Position numbers and translations under genes: made by a program. A stretch of 64,000 nucleotides of DNA from Albugo candida. Its lineage: Eukaryota > Oomycota > Peronosporomycetes > Albuginales. The notes under the pieces are model-generated. The model was not told the DNA's origin, did no database searches, and was given only the letters and a program-made list of their open reading frames with translations. Shown piece after piece: positions 46,273 through 57,740 of this stretch. Within the stretch, counting starts at the first letter, position 1; each line of letters opens with the position of its first letter. The stretch lies in assembly GCA_040437565.1 (NCBI GenBank), contig JBDOQK010000039.1, positions 62,001-126,000 on the forward strand, read 5' to 3'.

Positions 46273-47367
46273 TTATCGAAGTGTATTCGCTTTTGAATCG
46301 TTTCGCATTTTGCATTTTGAACCTGATGCATGTTGGTGTTCTATAGTTTCGGGCGGTACTCCTATATCTTTCTTGTCGTCTTCTTTTGGATTTTCCTTAT
46401 TAGCTTCTGTGTTCTCCTTCTTACCTTCGTTTTGTTCTTCGTAAGCATCTCCGGTCTTCTTTATGCTGCCTCCTGGTTTATCATCATTACCTTTACCAGC
46501 ACCACCTTGTTCCGGACCGCCTCCCGATCCATGGCCCTCAGGCGGTGTAGCAGGTTCGTTATATTTAGTGGCCGGAGAAGCCGGAGGATTTAAAGGAGTC
46601 GAAGGAGTTGGAGGAGTCGCAGGAGTCGAAGGAGTTGGAGGAGTTGGAGGAGTTGGAGGAGCCGAAGGAGTCGAAGGAGTTGAAGGAGCCGTAGAGGAAC
46701 CTTTACCAGTACCATTATTCTTTGTATGTGCGCAGTCTGCCTTTGCTCTATCCGGGATCTTATCACCCGCCTTTCCAATGGTAACACAGTTAATGTACAC
46801 CTGCCAGGGATCCACATGCGGGGCAATGTATGTGAAGATCAGAAGGTGATCCTCGCATAAGCTTCTAGTAGTCGCATTAATCGAATAACTCCAATCCTTC
46901 CAATCCTTTTCGCAGTTTCCAAAACTCACAATAATGGACGAGCCACATTGGATTTCACACAATCCATAGTGAGGGACCTGAGAAACTCTAAATTGCTCTG
47001 GCAAAGGTTGTGGATCCGTCAATTCAGTAGTTCCGCATTCTTTATTGTAGCTAGTATCATCCATGACAGAATAAGCCATCGTAAAATTGTACAAATTTGG
47101 TATCTTGAATTTTGACTTGTACCTCCCGAATACCTTTTGAAGCTCTTCCAAATTGTGATCTTGAGTTCCTTGTGTCACACCCTCTCTCAATTCAACAGGA
47201 AGATTTTCTATCTTGATTGAAGCGGATGGATTGGGCCAAGACGCGATAGTAAACTTTGGTAGCGGGCATTCCATGAACATATGACTTTGCACTGACTTGA
47301 GAGAAAGTAGGAATAGATGCGCAAAGAGGCTACCCCTGTAGCTACTGAACCGGTGTTTTAATGGCAT
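46273..47367 (-). CDS. AA17-like lytic polysaccharide monooxygenase with Pro/Thr-rich tail
   Basis: A 364-aa secreted copper enzyme candidate of the oomycete AA17 family, known to cleave pectin (homogalacturonan). After a signal peptide, predicted cleavage at VQS leaves His as residue 1 of the mature protein (HMFMECPLPKFTIASWPNP), one arm of the histidine brace. The second is in the family block FTYIAPHVDPWQVYINCV. Cys pairs around GTTEL, GLCEIQCGS and RSLCEDH fit the fold. After the ~190-residue catalytic domain comes a Pro/Thr-rich linker, then a Lys/Glu/Asn-rich charged tail ending near SGSKCKMRN. Such tails are unlike those of short AA17s. It has a paralogue at 49661. Confidence 0.8.
   Translation of the reverse strand: MPLKHRFSSYRGSLFAHLFLLSLKSVQSHMFMECPLPKFTIASWPNPSASIKIENLPVELREGVTQGTQDHNLEELQKVFGRYKSKFKIPNLYNFTMAYSVMDDTSYNKECGTTELTDPQPLPEQFRVSQVPHYGLCEIQCGSSIIVSFGNCEKDWKDWSYSINATTRSLCEDHLLIFTYIAPHVDPWQVYINCVTIGKAGDKIPDRAKADCAHTKNNGTGKGSSTAPSTPSTPSAPPTPPTPPTPSTPATPPTPSTPLNPPASPATKYNEPATPPEGHGSGGGPEQGGAGKGNDDKPGGSIKKTGDAYEEQNEGKKENTEANKENPKEDDKKDIGVPPETIEHQHASGSKCKMRNDSKANTLR
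46583..46692. repeat. Imperfect hexamer/12-mer tandem repeat coding for a Pro/Thr linker
   Basis: About 110 bp of units close to ggagtygnagga on the plus strand. On the minus strand it encodes the PTPPTP-type linker of the LPMO-like gene. Slippage here would change linker length without frameshifting, since unit lengths are multiples of three. Confidence 0.85.
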
Positions 47368-49660
47368 CTTGATGGGTCGATCAATACGTATGTCAAAGAA
47401 AATTGAATATCAAGAACGAGCGAAGTACAGGCTACATCAGCAAGGTGCTACGTTATATTCTCCGGATGGTGACTGGCTGGTAAAAACAGCGCTGATCGAT
47501 AATATCTTCTGAGCTGTATGACTGGTTTAGTATGGGTCTTTGCGGAAAGATTGCTTGAGTACACGTGTTCGTGACAGCGCCCGAGTAGCTGCCAGAATGA
47601 TGACTGTCACTCAATCGACTTGTTTTTTGGCTTGGAGTAATAGGATGAGTCATTTTGAGACACCCATACAGAAATGGTAAAGTTTAGTGATTATGTAAAA
47701 AAGTGAGTTATACGTGATTTTTTTTGCAAAGCTGATTTGGATCTGCTGGCATAAGGAATGTTCTCATGCGCTTTGGATTGTCGGTAAATATCGGCCATCA
47801 AAAACAGAGTATATACTGCTATAAACGCCTACATCACATAGCAGAGTGCAAGCTGCGAATGACTTGGTAATTCGGATACACAAAGAGCGAATATTTACGC
47901 TCAATTCTTCACAAAGGCGATGAGAGCATTATTGCCTTATTCCAAGCATACAATTTATTGCTTTCAAAATTATCCCATAAATTTTCCTCTGTATGTTACC
48001 GATATTTCTCTCATTGCTGCTTTTCTGTGAGGCTTTCCGTCTCTCGTCTTCATCGGCAATACTTTACTCAGTTGGATTTTGTAATGCGGACTTATTCCAG
48101 TACATTCCTCCTATTTCAGCTCAGCTTCAACTCCGAGTGGGTATACTGCATGTCTTTGCGCTCCAGTTTGCTTGACTAAGTTGAAGTCGACTTGATGCAA
48201 TTTTTGAATAGTTTGAGATGGTGCTATATCATCACCGAGTTCGCAATCATTTGCCTTCCAAGTACCACCAAAACATACATAGCTTTTTCGTGATGCATCA
48301 GACTAGTTGAAATGGTACGTTCACTTCTCTGTATGCGCGCGATTCTTCAACGTTCAACTCACCGACGACGTTGTTGTCATTAAATTTCACACTTTGCGCT
48401 CCCCTGCCATTATGTGCAATCGTCAAAATTGAGAGAACATTTCAAGCAGCAATACATTTCCAAATTCACTTCAAAAACATCATCGAAGATATTATGCCTC
48501 ATGTGGTTTCTTGCACCAACATTGATTGTGATTACATGATTTGTAGACATGATGCTTGTACGGGGAAGCTTTACTGCCTCCAACATCTTGATCATTGAGT
48601 ACCTGATATGCTGTGCTTGTCGATAAAGTCGGGCGCTACGTTGTTGGCATCATGTGTGATAATTCGACTCGAGGCGATCACCGCGTACGATAAGGACAAC
48701 ACGGCGCTGTTCTGCGCAGTCCATGCTGTCAAACATAAATTTTAAGCCCCGACACAATTAATATTCCTAGCCATCAAACTGCGGCTTCGACAATGAGAAA
48801 AGCGTGATTGTTTATTTTGTCACAAAACATAATGATGTCCTGAGACGATTCTTTACCATCGGGCTTCATCAATTAGGATTAGCTCCAAACGCATTTCCAT
48901 GTTCATTCTTTGAATAATGCTTCCTCCAAATCTATCAACTACTCTACCCGATCACACCGATCCATTATAGAGATGGGGCATATGTTAGGGTCATGGATTT
49001 ATCAAACAATCGTATCTCCGCATAATCCATCGCGAATAGCTCTATCTATAAAGATCGATGAAACGTGCATCAATGGGATCTCGTTCACGTCGACTTAGCA
49101 AAGGGATACATAAAGGATCACCCTCGTTATCGTTCGAATGCTGTGTCATGCGATCAACAGGTACTTTACCCCATGAAGAATGGCGGGTCGATATGCCCTG
49201 ACTTTGTGTATTGTCAAAACTTTCCGCATTGTTGCGAAATATAAGCCAACTCCTCCGTTAGTAGTTCTGTTCTTCCTGCTTAGCCTGCCGCCATTTTCAG
49301 TTGAATTAGGATAACAGGCAGTGTACTCTTTCAATTATGCGTGATAAGCAGAAACGAGACAGCGATATCTTGATGAGTGTTCTACCAGCGCTCGTAACAG
49401 GCTCTTTGATTAATGAGTTTGTCGTAACAAAAGTAAGGATGAAATGTTCGAAGCGCCGACGAGATCTATATATGCAGCAGGAATCGTTATCCTACTCATT
49501 TCCTGTGTTCGTACCCTTAAATGCTTGTAGTGATAGCGTTCGCATGTTCTCTGTATTGAATTTTAATTTAAGAACGGCGTGAGACTAAAAAAGGAAAGGA
49601 ATTTATAAAAAGGCTACAAGAAATTTGGAAAGTCTGATCGATGCAACTCGGACATCTATT
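47368..49660. other. Spacer between the two LPMO paralogues
   Basis: About 2.3 kb. Its left part (47450-47660) is the upstream region of the first LPMO gene and is similar to the region upstream of the second. Between 47700 and 49600 I see only short unrecognised open frames on both strands (for example 48371-48598 plus, 49146-49334 minus). Confidence 0.45.
47453..47653 (-). promoter_or_regulatory. Upstream region of LPMO gene 1, conserved with LPMO gene 2
   Basis: This block and 50744-50926 align on the minus strand: both contain GTCATCAT, then ACACGTGTACTC (a CACGTG core), then CAGCTCAGA, then GGAATATRACGTA-like sequence before the gene. The intervening bases differ. It may be shared promoter sequence or a leader retained since duplication. 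Confidence 0.5.
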
Positions 49661-50656
49661 CTACCTCCGAGTGTTGCGAATGGTACATTTTGAAGAGTGT
49701 CCCCCTTTGGGTGCATCACTGGGAGATGATTGTGGCGCATCACTGGGAGATGGCTCTGGTGCTTTCTTTTCTGTTCCTTGATTATCCTCTCCATTCTCTT
49801 TCTCGCCTGCTTTTGGTGCTTCATAATTTTCTCCTTCATTCTCTTTCCCGCCTTCTTTTGGCTTTCCATCGCCCTCACCTTTGTTCTCCTTATTGCCTTT
49901 TTTTGGTGGTCCATACTCCTCGCCTCCACCGGGTGATCCGTTCTCATTGGTATTCCCATTATTTCCACTGGGAGCGGGGGTGGATGTACTATTGTTACCG
50001 CCAGTATATGAGCATTCTCCTTTCGCTTTATCCGGGATCTTACCATCTTTTCCTTTTCCTGCAATATTTACACAATTGATGTAACTCTGCCATGGGTCTC
50101 CATGCGAAGCGATGAAAGTAAAGACCAACATATGGCCTGCGCATTGCTCTCTCACGGTGTCATTCACCGGATACTTCCAGTCCTTATCGAATGCATATTG
50201 GCAATTTGGACTCGAAAAAACAACCTTGCCGTTGCATTCCATCTGGCACACTCCAAAGTGTGGAATCGGCGAAAATTTGAAAAAATCTGGCATTGGTTGT
50301 GGATCATCGGGTTTGGAGCTTCCACATTGTTTGTCGTAGCTAGGATCGTCCATAACCGTATATTCAAGTACAAATTCGTAAAATGTTTTCTTTTTGAGTC
50401 TTTCGTAATTACTGAACACAGTTTGAAGATTGACTAGATTTTTCGCCTGATCTCCAAAGGTTAGACCCTCACCAATTAATTCAGGAGCAAGGGAAGATGT
50501 CTTAAAACCACCGCATGGATTTGGCCACGACGCAATTACGAAAGTTGATAGTGGACAAGACATATATGTATGAGGCTGCACTGGAATAACATGAAGGAGA
50601 GATAGATGAGCAAATAACCTGATACTGCGTTTACTGAGATGATGTTTTGATGGCAT
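49661..50656 (-). CDS. AA17-like lytic polysaccharide monooxygenase, paralogue 2
   Basis: A 331-aa paralogue of the gene at 46273, same strand. The ATG at 50656 aligns with the start of paralogue 1. An upstream TTG-started extension is not needed. Signal peptide cleavage at VQP would expose the brace His of HTYMSCPLSTFVIASWPNP. The second His is in FTFIASHGDPWQSYINCV. Conserved Cys occur at MSCPL, DKQCGS, GVCQMEC, PNCQYAF and REQCAGH. The tail here is Gly/Asn/Lys/Glu-rich rather than Pro/Thr-rich, yet both end with a short S-K-C-x-(I/M)-R-N motif. Pectin cleavage is inferred from the family. The tail function is unknown. Confidence 0.82.
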   Translation of the reverse strand: MPSKHHLSKRSIRLFAHLSLLHVIPVQPHTYMSCPLSTFVIASWPNPCGGFKTSSLAPELIGEGLTFGDQAKNLVNLQTVFSNYERLKKKTFYEFVLEYTVMDDPSYDKQCGSSKPDDPQPMPDFFKFSPIPHFGVCQMECNGKVVFSSPNCQYAFDKDWKYPVNDTVREQCAGHMLVFTFIASHGDPWQSYINCVNIAGKGKDGKIPDKAKGECSYTGGNNSTSTPAPSGNNGNTNENGSPGGGEEYGPPKKGNKENKGEGDGKPKEGGKENEGENYEAPKAGEKENGEDNQGTEKKAPEPSPSDAPQSSPSDAPKGGHSSKCTIRNTRR

Positions 50657-51513
50657 CTTGACTGCGTTAAGCAACTTGTGATTCTGATCAAATTATATAA
50701 TGAAGAAGAATGTGAGCTATATGTTCCATAGTTAGGGTATACGTCATATTCCCCCGAGATAGCTTGCCCGTGATTCATATCTGAGCTGGATGATTAGCTG
50801 GACGAGGCCCAAAGAAGAATCGCACGAGTACACGTGTGTCTTCACATTAGCTTTGCTGTCAAAGGTATGATGACTCATACTTTGTGATGGCTGAATGTAA
50901 TTCAAGCGATGTATCAGCTTGCACACAGTGGTGGTACCTTATCAGATGCCTACAGAACGAAAGGGTACATCGATGTGCGGAATGGGTGCCATCGCGGATG
51001 CAAAGTGTCGAGCTGTGATACGAGTAACATCATAATTCGTACATTCGAATATCGGTACTAAGATGTTACGAGGAGATGTAGAAGCTCCGATTGAGGGTAT
51101 ACGTAAAGATATGAATGTATTCTGACTGTTACTTCCCAAACAGCAGTACAAATGTGATCAAAGCATGTTACCTCATTTAAACATCAGGTACCGTGTTTTT
51201 TTTAAGAGACGCAGAGCAGGTAATGCTGAATACCGTGTCTAAGTAGTCAGGCGCCATCGAAAGCTAGATCAGTCAGACGGACTCTAAATCGTCGCGTAAG
51301 CGCTCTTACTAATTACATATACGTAGTCATACCAAGTCTTTGCCAAAATAGTGTGGTCTTGACCGATTCTCTGCGTTTCATCGACCATGAGAAAATAGAA
51401 GGATTCTGAGTGGTTTGTGCAGTTTAACTCTTCTGTGAGCCATTGCGGGACAACTCTGCGATATAAAGAGTTCTTGAAGACATTTTAAAATACACACAAT
51501 ACCCCCTACAATT
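50657..51513. promoter_or_regulatory. Divergent spacer with conserved LPMO upstream block
   Basis: The left half upstream of LPMO gene 2 carries a TATA-like ATTATATAAT near 50692-50702 and the block at 50744-50926 shared with LPMO gene 1. The right half is the promoter of the 2006-aa gene. No other gene is seen. Confidence 0.45.
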
Positions 51514-54500
51514 ATGATACAATGGACCCGTACCCATTCGATTCCACAACGGTCTTCTCAAGTCACACTCAGCACACTTAAATTCAGTCATACTCGGCTC
51601 CATGCTACAGCCATTCAATTCGCTCTATTCATCGCCACATGCTCGACATTGTTACTTCGTTCTACCGCGGCAGTAGCATATTGTCAAAATCTCTTGCATC
51701 ACTGCAATTTTGAGGCCAACACTTCCTCCTGTACTTTTACTTCTTCCGTTCAGTTTAGCTGCAAAGTTTCACAGCCACCCCTTACGGTCTCACGTGAATG
51801 GAATAATAGTATCAGTACAAATCCATCACATCTGTATGTAAATAATAAGCAAACGGTAGACGATAACGCGATGGCAAGTGTTGTGGGAGCACACTGTCGC
51901 TGGAATGTGGCTGGAGATTTGATATTGAGTCCCAACGTTACAGTCGATATTGTAGTCGAAGAAGGTATTCAGTGTTTTCTCTTCGTTTCAGTTGGAAAGC
52001 GTTTTCTTTTGCAACAAAATGCCTCTCTAAGTGGTTCTTCCATCAGCGTGGACGCGTCTTTTGTGCATCTGGAAACAGGTGCACGACTTACTACTTCTTA
52101 CTACAAACCTGCAGAATCGGCCGAGTTATTTTGGATGAAAAATGGACGTGACTGCGGGGCGTATAATGCAGGAATGGGTGGCTGTTTACCGGGAGATGTG
52201 TATGTTACCTCGCGGCCAATATCACTTTTGGCTATAGAGATGGGTACAGGCGACATCATCCAAGAAGCCTGGAATCTCTCACTTTTCTGGGATCGTATCA
52301 TGGAGGCTCAGATGACGGATGGAAACGACACCATGCAGACTCCGGAACAACAAGCCGCTTCAAAAATATTGTTTGGAATGGGCCGTGCTGCTCGGAAATC
52401 TGCTGTTGGGATTCAAAACACTACCGCTCAATTGCTGCAAAATGATACAGATACGCAGTTTCCTGAGCAGAACAATTTGTACACAAGAGGTGGAGGTCGT
52501 ATTCGAATAGTGGCATCACGGGACCTTGTGGTGATGGACAAAGCCGCTATCACAGCTGACGGAGATTCGGCTGTGTCGGGTATCGCAGGAGGATCTGGCG
52601 GGAGTGTCTACTTGTCCGCTACTGCAGTATCTATCACCAATGGCAGGATCCGCGCAAGAGGTGGGGATGCATTTTGTACGTCACCTTTGCTTGCCAACAA
52701 ATCCGACGACGAAAGTCTCAAACTTGAAAAGGATGGTGACACAATGTTAGAAGCAAAAGATTGTTCCCCTGCGGGTGGAGGTGGTCGTATTATGATTGCG
52801 TACCAATCAAGCGAGCTAAACAACGCTGATAGTGTGGATACGACAGGTGGAAATATCCTTTCCGTGAAAAATTACGAAAAGTGCATGCCGTCTTCCCTTG
52901 CTTCTCAACTCACTGGAGCCACTGGTACTTTCTTTAAGGTTGTGTACAGCGCAGATCACATGGTCTCCGAGTCAAATATCATCATTAGTAATCGCCAACA
53001 ACCTTTATCGATTATAAACAGTTCCAACGATTTTCTCCGCAACCTGATGGCACCCACACCTTTCATCTTTCCCAGCAATGACGAGATGGACGAGATAAGA
53101 GATTGGAGTACCACAGACGTGATGATACAAGATGGCGCTTTTGTGGTCACTAATGGGCTACCTCCTTCAACTGCACGAGAGAACTTATCGAGCGATAATA
53201 CTTTCGGAAGTTTCAGGGTGATCAATTCATCGGTTCTGATCGCAGCAATCAAGGTCTATCCTTCTGACAGCACCAGAACCTTCCCAGAAGGATCAGAAGG
53301 ATCCTTCGCAGGGAGCATAGAGACCAGTCAAAGGCACTCAAGTATTGTTCGGCTCAATGCCCGAGACATTGCAATGCAAAATCAGTCACGCTGGCTCGTA
53401 ATGACTGATGTCGCCGCACACGACTCGGTTTTCGAAATGGACACCGCAGAGACTCAAATGGAGATTCGTGCGCAAACTTTTGCGACGGACGCATCCGTCA
53501 GCATTGAATTTGAAGGCGAACTGAATATTTGGACGTCCTATGCGCTCAATTTTGATGCAAATGTGTCAACTGGAGCTCCTATCATCACAAACGCGACATC
53601 TCTTATCAGCGGCAGCCAGCGATTAAAGCTTTACAGTGGAGAGGACGTTTTCCTTGGCGGTAATTTTCACGTTGGATCACTTTATGTCCGATCGGAGCAT
53701 TCCATCTTCCTCATACATGGAAGCATCGATGCAAAATTACGGACACAATTGGATGCTCGTTTTACAGCCTGTGATGACATTTTTATTGAGCAAAGCAATT
53801 TCACACTTGTTTTGAATGCAGGCAAATCGATATCGATTGGGTACGATCGCCAAGTTGAAACCTCGAACTCTGCGGAGCAAGATACGGCATCAAAAACGTT
53901 GTTGCTTGGAAGTGCGATTCAAATATGTGCGGTTGATCGCATTGAGATATCTGCACAGACAGTAATCTCTTCAAATGGACGTGGGGCTCAAGCGAATCAA
54001 GGTGCGGGACATGGGAATTGTATGGGGTCAGTCGGTGGCGGTGCAGGCTACGGTGGTCGTGGAGCAGATTCAAATCCGATTGATTCGGTTGGAGATTACG
54101 CGTCTGGTGGCCTTATTTATGGATCGAAATCCGGAGAAGGTTTAGTTGGCTCTGGTGGAGGCTGTACAGGTGGAGGCTCTGGTGGTGGGATTATTCGACT
54201 GGGTGCGTCCTCTTTGGAGCTAAATGGTCAACTTCATTGTGACGGTGCTTCCGGCGTACACGGTGCTGGTGGGGGTTCTGGCGGGTTCCTCGGCATCACT
54301 ATTGCGACGCATCTCACTGGTGATGGTAATATAACAGCTACCGGTGGTACCGCTACGTGCATTCCTATCCCTAAAAAGACAGCTGATGCCAATCTGTCGA
54401 CACCGACAGGCACCTTTCTTGTAGGATCTACTCAGGACGAAGCAGTCACTTCCACGACCGCATCTCCAAAAAGGACGCAAGTCTGTGGAGGAGGTGGAGG

Positions 54501-57500
54501 TGGAGGGCGATTACAGCTTCGTGGCTGCAAGAAAAGCAATTACGATCAATGCACACATGATTTTGATGGAGATTACACCGTTCACGGCGGGGCAACACTG
54601 ACGTCTGACGCTACTCCGGCGGAAGCATCTCCAACCGTGGAGAAAAGTGAGACTGGTGTATCGCCATCTCCAACGTATACCAATAACTCCTCGTCGTCTT
54701 CACCCTTGACTATCAGCAAGCTGACTAAAAGCGGCTCTGATGGATCTTTTTTTGGCTTTCCTTGTCCACCAGGTTATGGCGGGCTGTTTTGTCGAGTATG
54801 TCCTGTGGGAACGTACAAGTCGGAATCGAATAGTGAGGAATGCAAAGCCTGCCATAATGCACCAGCGAATTCTCATTATGTTGGCCCGTCTGGAGCGACT
54901 AGCACTCATTGTCCATGGGCGTGCGATCCGGGGTATACCGGGCGCACACGGTGTGTGTCGCCGTTGCAGCAGCTTTTAGACACTTTTGGAGGCGAAGTTG
55001 GATGTGGGATCGTATTGATGGGAATTGTTCTCTTTTTCATCCTTTTGGGATACGCTTGCCGGAATAGAAAAGAGCCTTCGACAATGTATACCCATCACGT
55101 CAATCATGAATTCTTCTTTAGTGGCACAGGCTCAAACGATTCGATTTCAATGCTTCCATCCACCAAAGCTGAGCGCCAGAGGTTGCTGGTACACACCGGG
55201 TTGATGACACCGTCTGATTCGATGGCATCCGGTGAATGGTTTCGATGCACGTCGATTTTATGTTGTTGGCTTCCGCCTCTTGTGCGGTGCATTTCATGGG
55301 CGCATGTGAAGTATCCCAAGCTTATGGAGAGAGATCTTCCAGAGCATATGGCACGTTTATACTTTGCAGGCACGAATGATCGACACTGTCCTCTCCGACT
55401 TCGTACAACCGTTCCTCCAAATCTCGATCCGGTATTGTACGGCAAAGAATTCGAAGCATTCGCGAACAAGATCAACGCCGCGTTAGGATGGCCTCGTTTG
55501 ACCAACTTGAGGCAGATGGAAGTCTCCAAAACTGAGCAAGTTGACCCACTCGGACGCTCGTTTGGTCGGGCTCAAGACAACCCTGCAATTCCGAATTCTC
55601 CGTCAAAAGTGTGTTGTTGCTGCNNNNNNNNNNNNNNNNNNNNNNNNNNNNNNNNNNNNNNNNNNNNNNNNNNNNNNNNNNNNNNNNNNNNNNNNNNNNN
55701 NNNNNNNNNNNNNNNNNNNNNNNGGAAGTCTCCAAAACTGAGCAAGTTGACCCACTCGGACGCTCGTTTGGTCGGGCTCAAGACAACCCTGCAATTCCGA
55801 ATTCTCCGTCAAAAGTGTGTTGTTGCTGCCATAGCTGGGGGGATGTGCTGTATCGCTTCATGTCCTTCTTCTGCTATCCTCTAGCAGCAAACGTGCTGCA
55901 ATATCGTCGTCACGTTCGAATGAATGCACTCAAACAAATGATTGCCAAGTACAATCACGCATTTATGAAAGGTCCACGGGCCCGAGGCCTATTGAATGCT
56001 GTGAAGCTCGGCTACTCATCCGACGATTACTCGTTGGTGTACTTGGAGCTATTGTTTAAAGAAAGCTTTCAATCGACTTGTGTGCCTACGAATGGAAACA
56101 TCGGCAAGCCAGCGCTGCCCATAGTGTTGCTATTTGCCGGTCGTGGAACATATCGCTCACCTTTGTATTTGGATCCAAACGATCTACTCGTCCGATCGAT
56201 CCCACAATGCCCAGAACTCACAGCATTTATCGATGAGCAATGGATAGAAATCGTCAGTGAGCTGAATACACTCTTACGATGCGTTGTGTGTCAAGATTGG
56301 GGAATCGTGCAGACTCTGCTTCCAGTCGCGAGGTTTCTCGAGACGATCAATGCTCGAAATCTGCAAAGTCAAACGAATCGGTTGGGAGGATTGTGTATGC
56401 ACCTCGGGCGTTTCTACGTCCAGGATCCAGACGAAATGGGGGCTGATGGATCGGAAGAATGTAAGCTTGGTTTGTTTCTGACAACATCCAATAGCTCAGG
56501 CACATTAACAACTTCATCCAACAAAGGAGAAAGCAAAAGTCGAAAAAATGCTTCCTTCCTAAGTGGACGCGCGTACACAGGCTACAACGTGGCGTTTGAG
56601 AACAAGGATTCCAGTGTGAGTAGCCGTGAACGACGACGGAGCCCCGAGAATGCGAAAGACGCGTGGTGTGATTTAGCTACATCATCGTCTCCATCCTCAC
56701 CGTCCACCTCAAATCCTTCGATGGCGAGAAGTCGAATACGCGCCGAAGCACTGCGACTTCGTTCAACCACAAGTGGTGAAGAGTTTGATAAAAGGGAGAA
56801 TCAAGCAACCCGAAGAAATGGCCATGAGCAGTCTCAGCGACAGGAATATCCGAAATTGACCAAATTGAGTCATGTACGACATGGACATCCTGGCGTTTAT
56901 AAGATCTGGCAAGGACCAATTGATACTTCGTTGCCTGTTGCAGGTGTCCTTATCACATCGACTGAGCTAGAAGACCGGCTTATACATCAAAGTAGAATCA
57001 ATCGGGTACTTTTCGTCCTCCATCGCTATCTATTGCCGTGCAACGTACCTTTGAGACCTCTCCAATGTCTACACCATCGAACACATCGTGACGACGAGCG
57101 AGATGATCAAGAAGAGAAGCCAAATCTACGCAACCGATTCACAGCTATGGGAGGCAAATCAAGTCCAATATTGACAAGCGCACTGTATGGAGCCGCAGCG
57201 AATCCAACCCTGCTAAGTAGCGTTTCTTGGATCCTTCATATCACTCTTTTATGTCTCCTAATGATGGATCTGGCAATCACATTCGCTACTATTGCCAATA
57301 TGAAATGTGTCAACAACGGCCAAGTCGATATCAATTGCTCTGTGTCAATTCTCATCCCAATCATGCTATTTCCCGTCCCTTTGGCTATTATTATTGCTCC
57401 TGTTACGGGGATATCATCGCTGGCATTATCATCACCTCAATTTTCCAGGCAGTATGCAATTTGGAATATGTTTTCGATTGTAAATGTTGGCATCGCTGCT

Positions 57501-57740
57501 CTTTGTGGAATTCTCAACACGAGTCGACTGGTTGCGCCGTGGTTTGCAGGATCCTTTCCAATTTTGCCAATGTTACTGCTCGCTGTCAAGTTCGGAGAAG
57601 CGTATATCGTAGAGCGATATATTGCCTTCCAAGAGACTTACCGACGGCGAAGAGGATGGCGAGGTCTCATGAAGCGAAGATTATCAGATGCAAGTAATAG
57701 CGGGATCAGCCCGAGCATGTCGCCGCCGGAAACACCATAG
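51514..57740 (+). CDS. 2006-aa glycine-rich membrane protein with plant-like receptor architecture (broken by an assembly artefact)
   Basis: With one copy of the duplicated 106-bp flank left out (55518-55623 versus 55724-55829) and the Ns removed, one frame gives 2006 aa. A signal anchor lies at residues ~33-53. The extracellular part (~55-1160) has many N-glycosylation sites and Gly-rich repeats such as GGSGGSVYLSA, GGGSGGGIIRLG and CGGGGGGGRLQLRG. A Cys-rich module follows (CPPGYGGLFCRVCPVGTYKS, then TFGG), then a TM at ~1163-1190. The cytoplasmic part has DLPEHMARLYFAGTNDRHC and a Ser-rich stretch. Four or five TMs close the protein (~1832-1975). This order matches a large Gly-rich plant membrane protein family of unclear function. 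No kinase domain is present. Confidence 0.8.
55518..55829. repeat. Identical 106-bp flanks of an assembly gap
   Basis: Bases 55518-55623 and 55724-55829 are identical around 100 N. The added 206 bp shifts the frame and splits the large gene into two apparent frames. Confidence 0.95.

Noticed and set aside
46463-46849. Long plus-strand Val/Gly-rich open frame
   Set aside because: It is the antisense shadow of the Pro/Thr repeat in the LPMO gene. The minus frame has signal peptide, Cys pattern and brace His.
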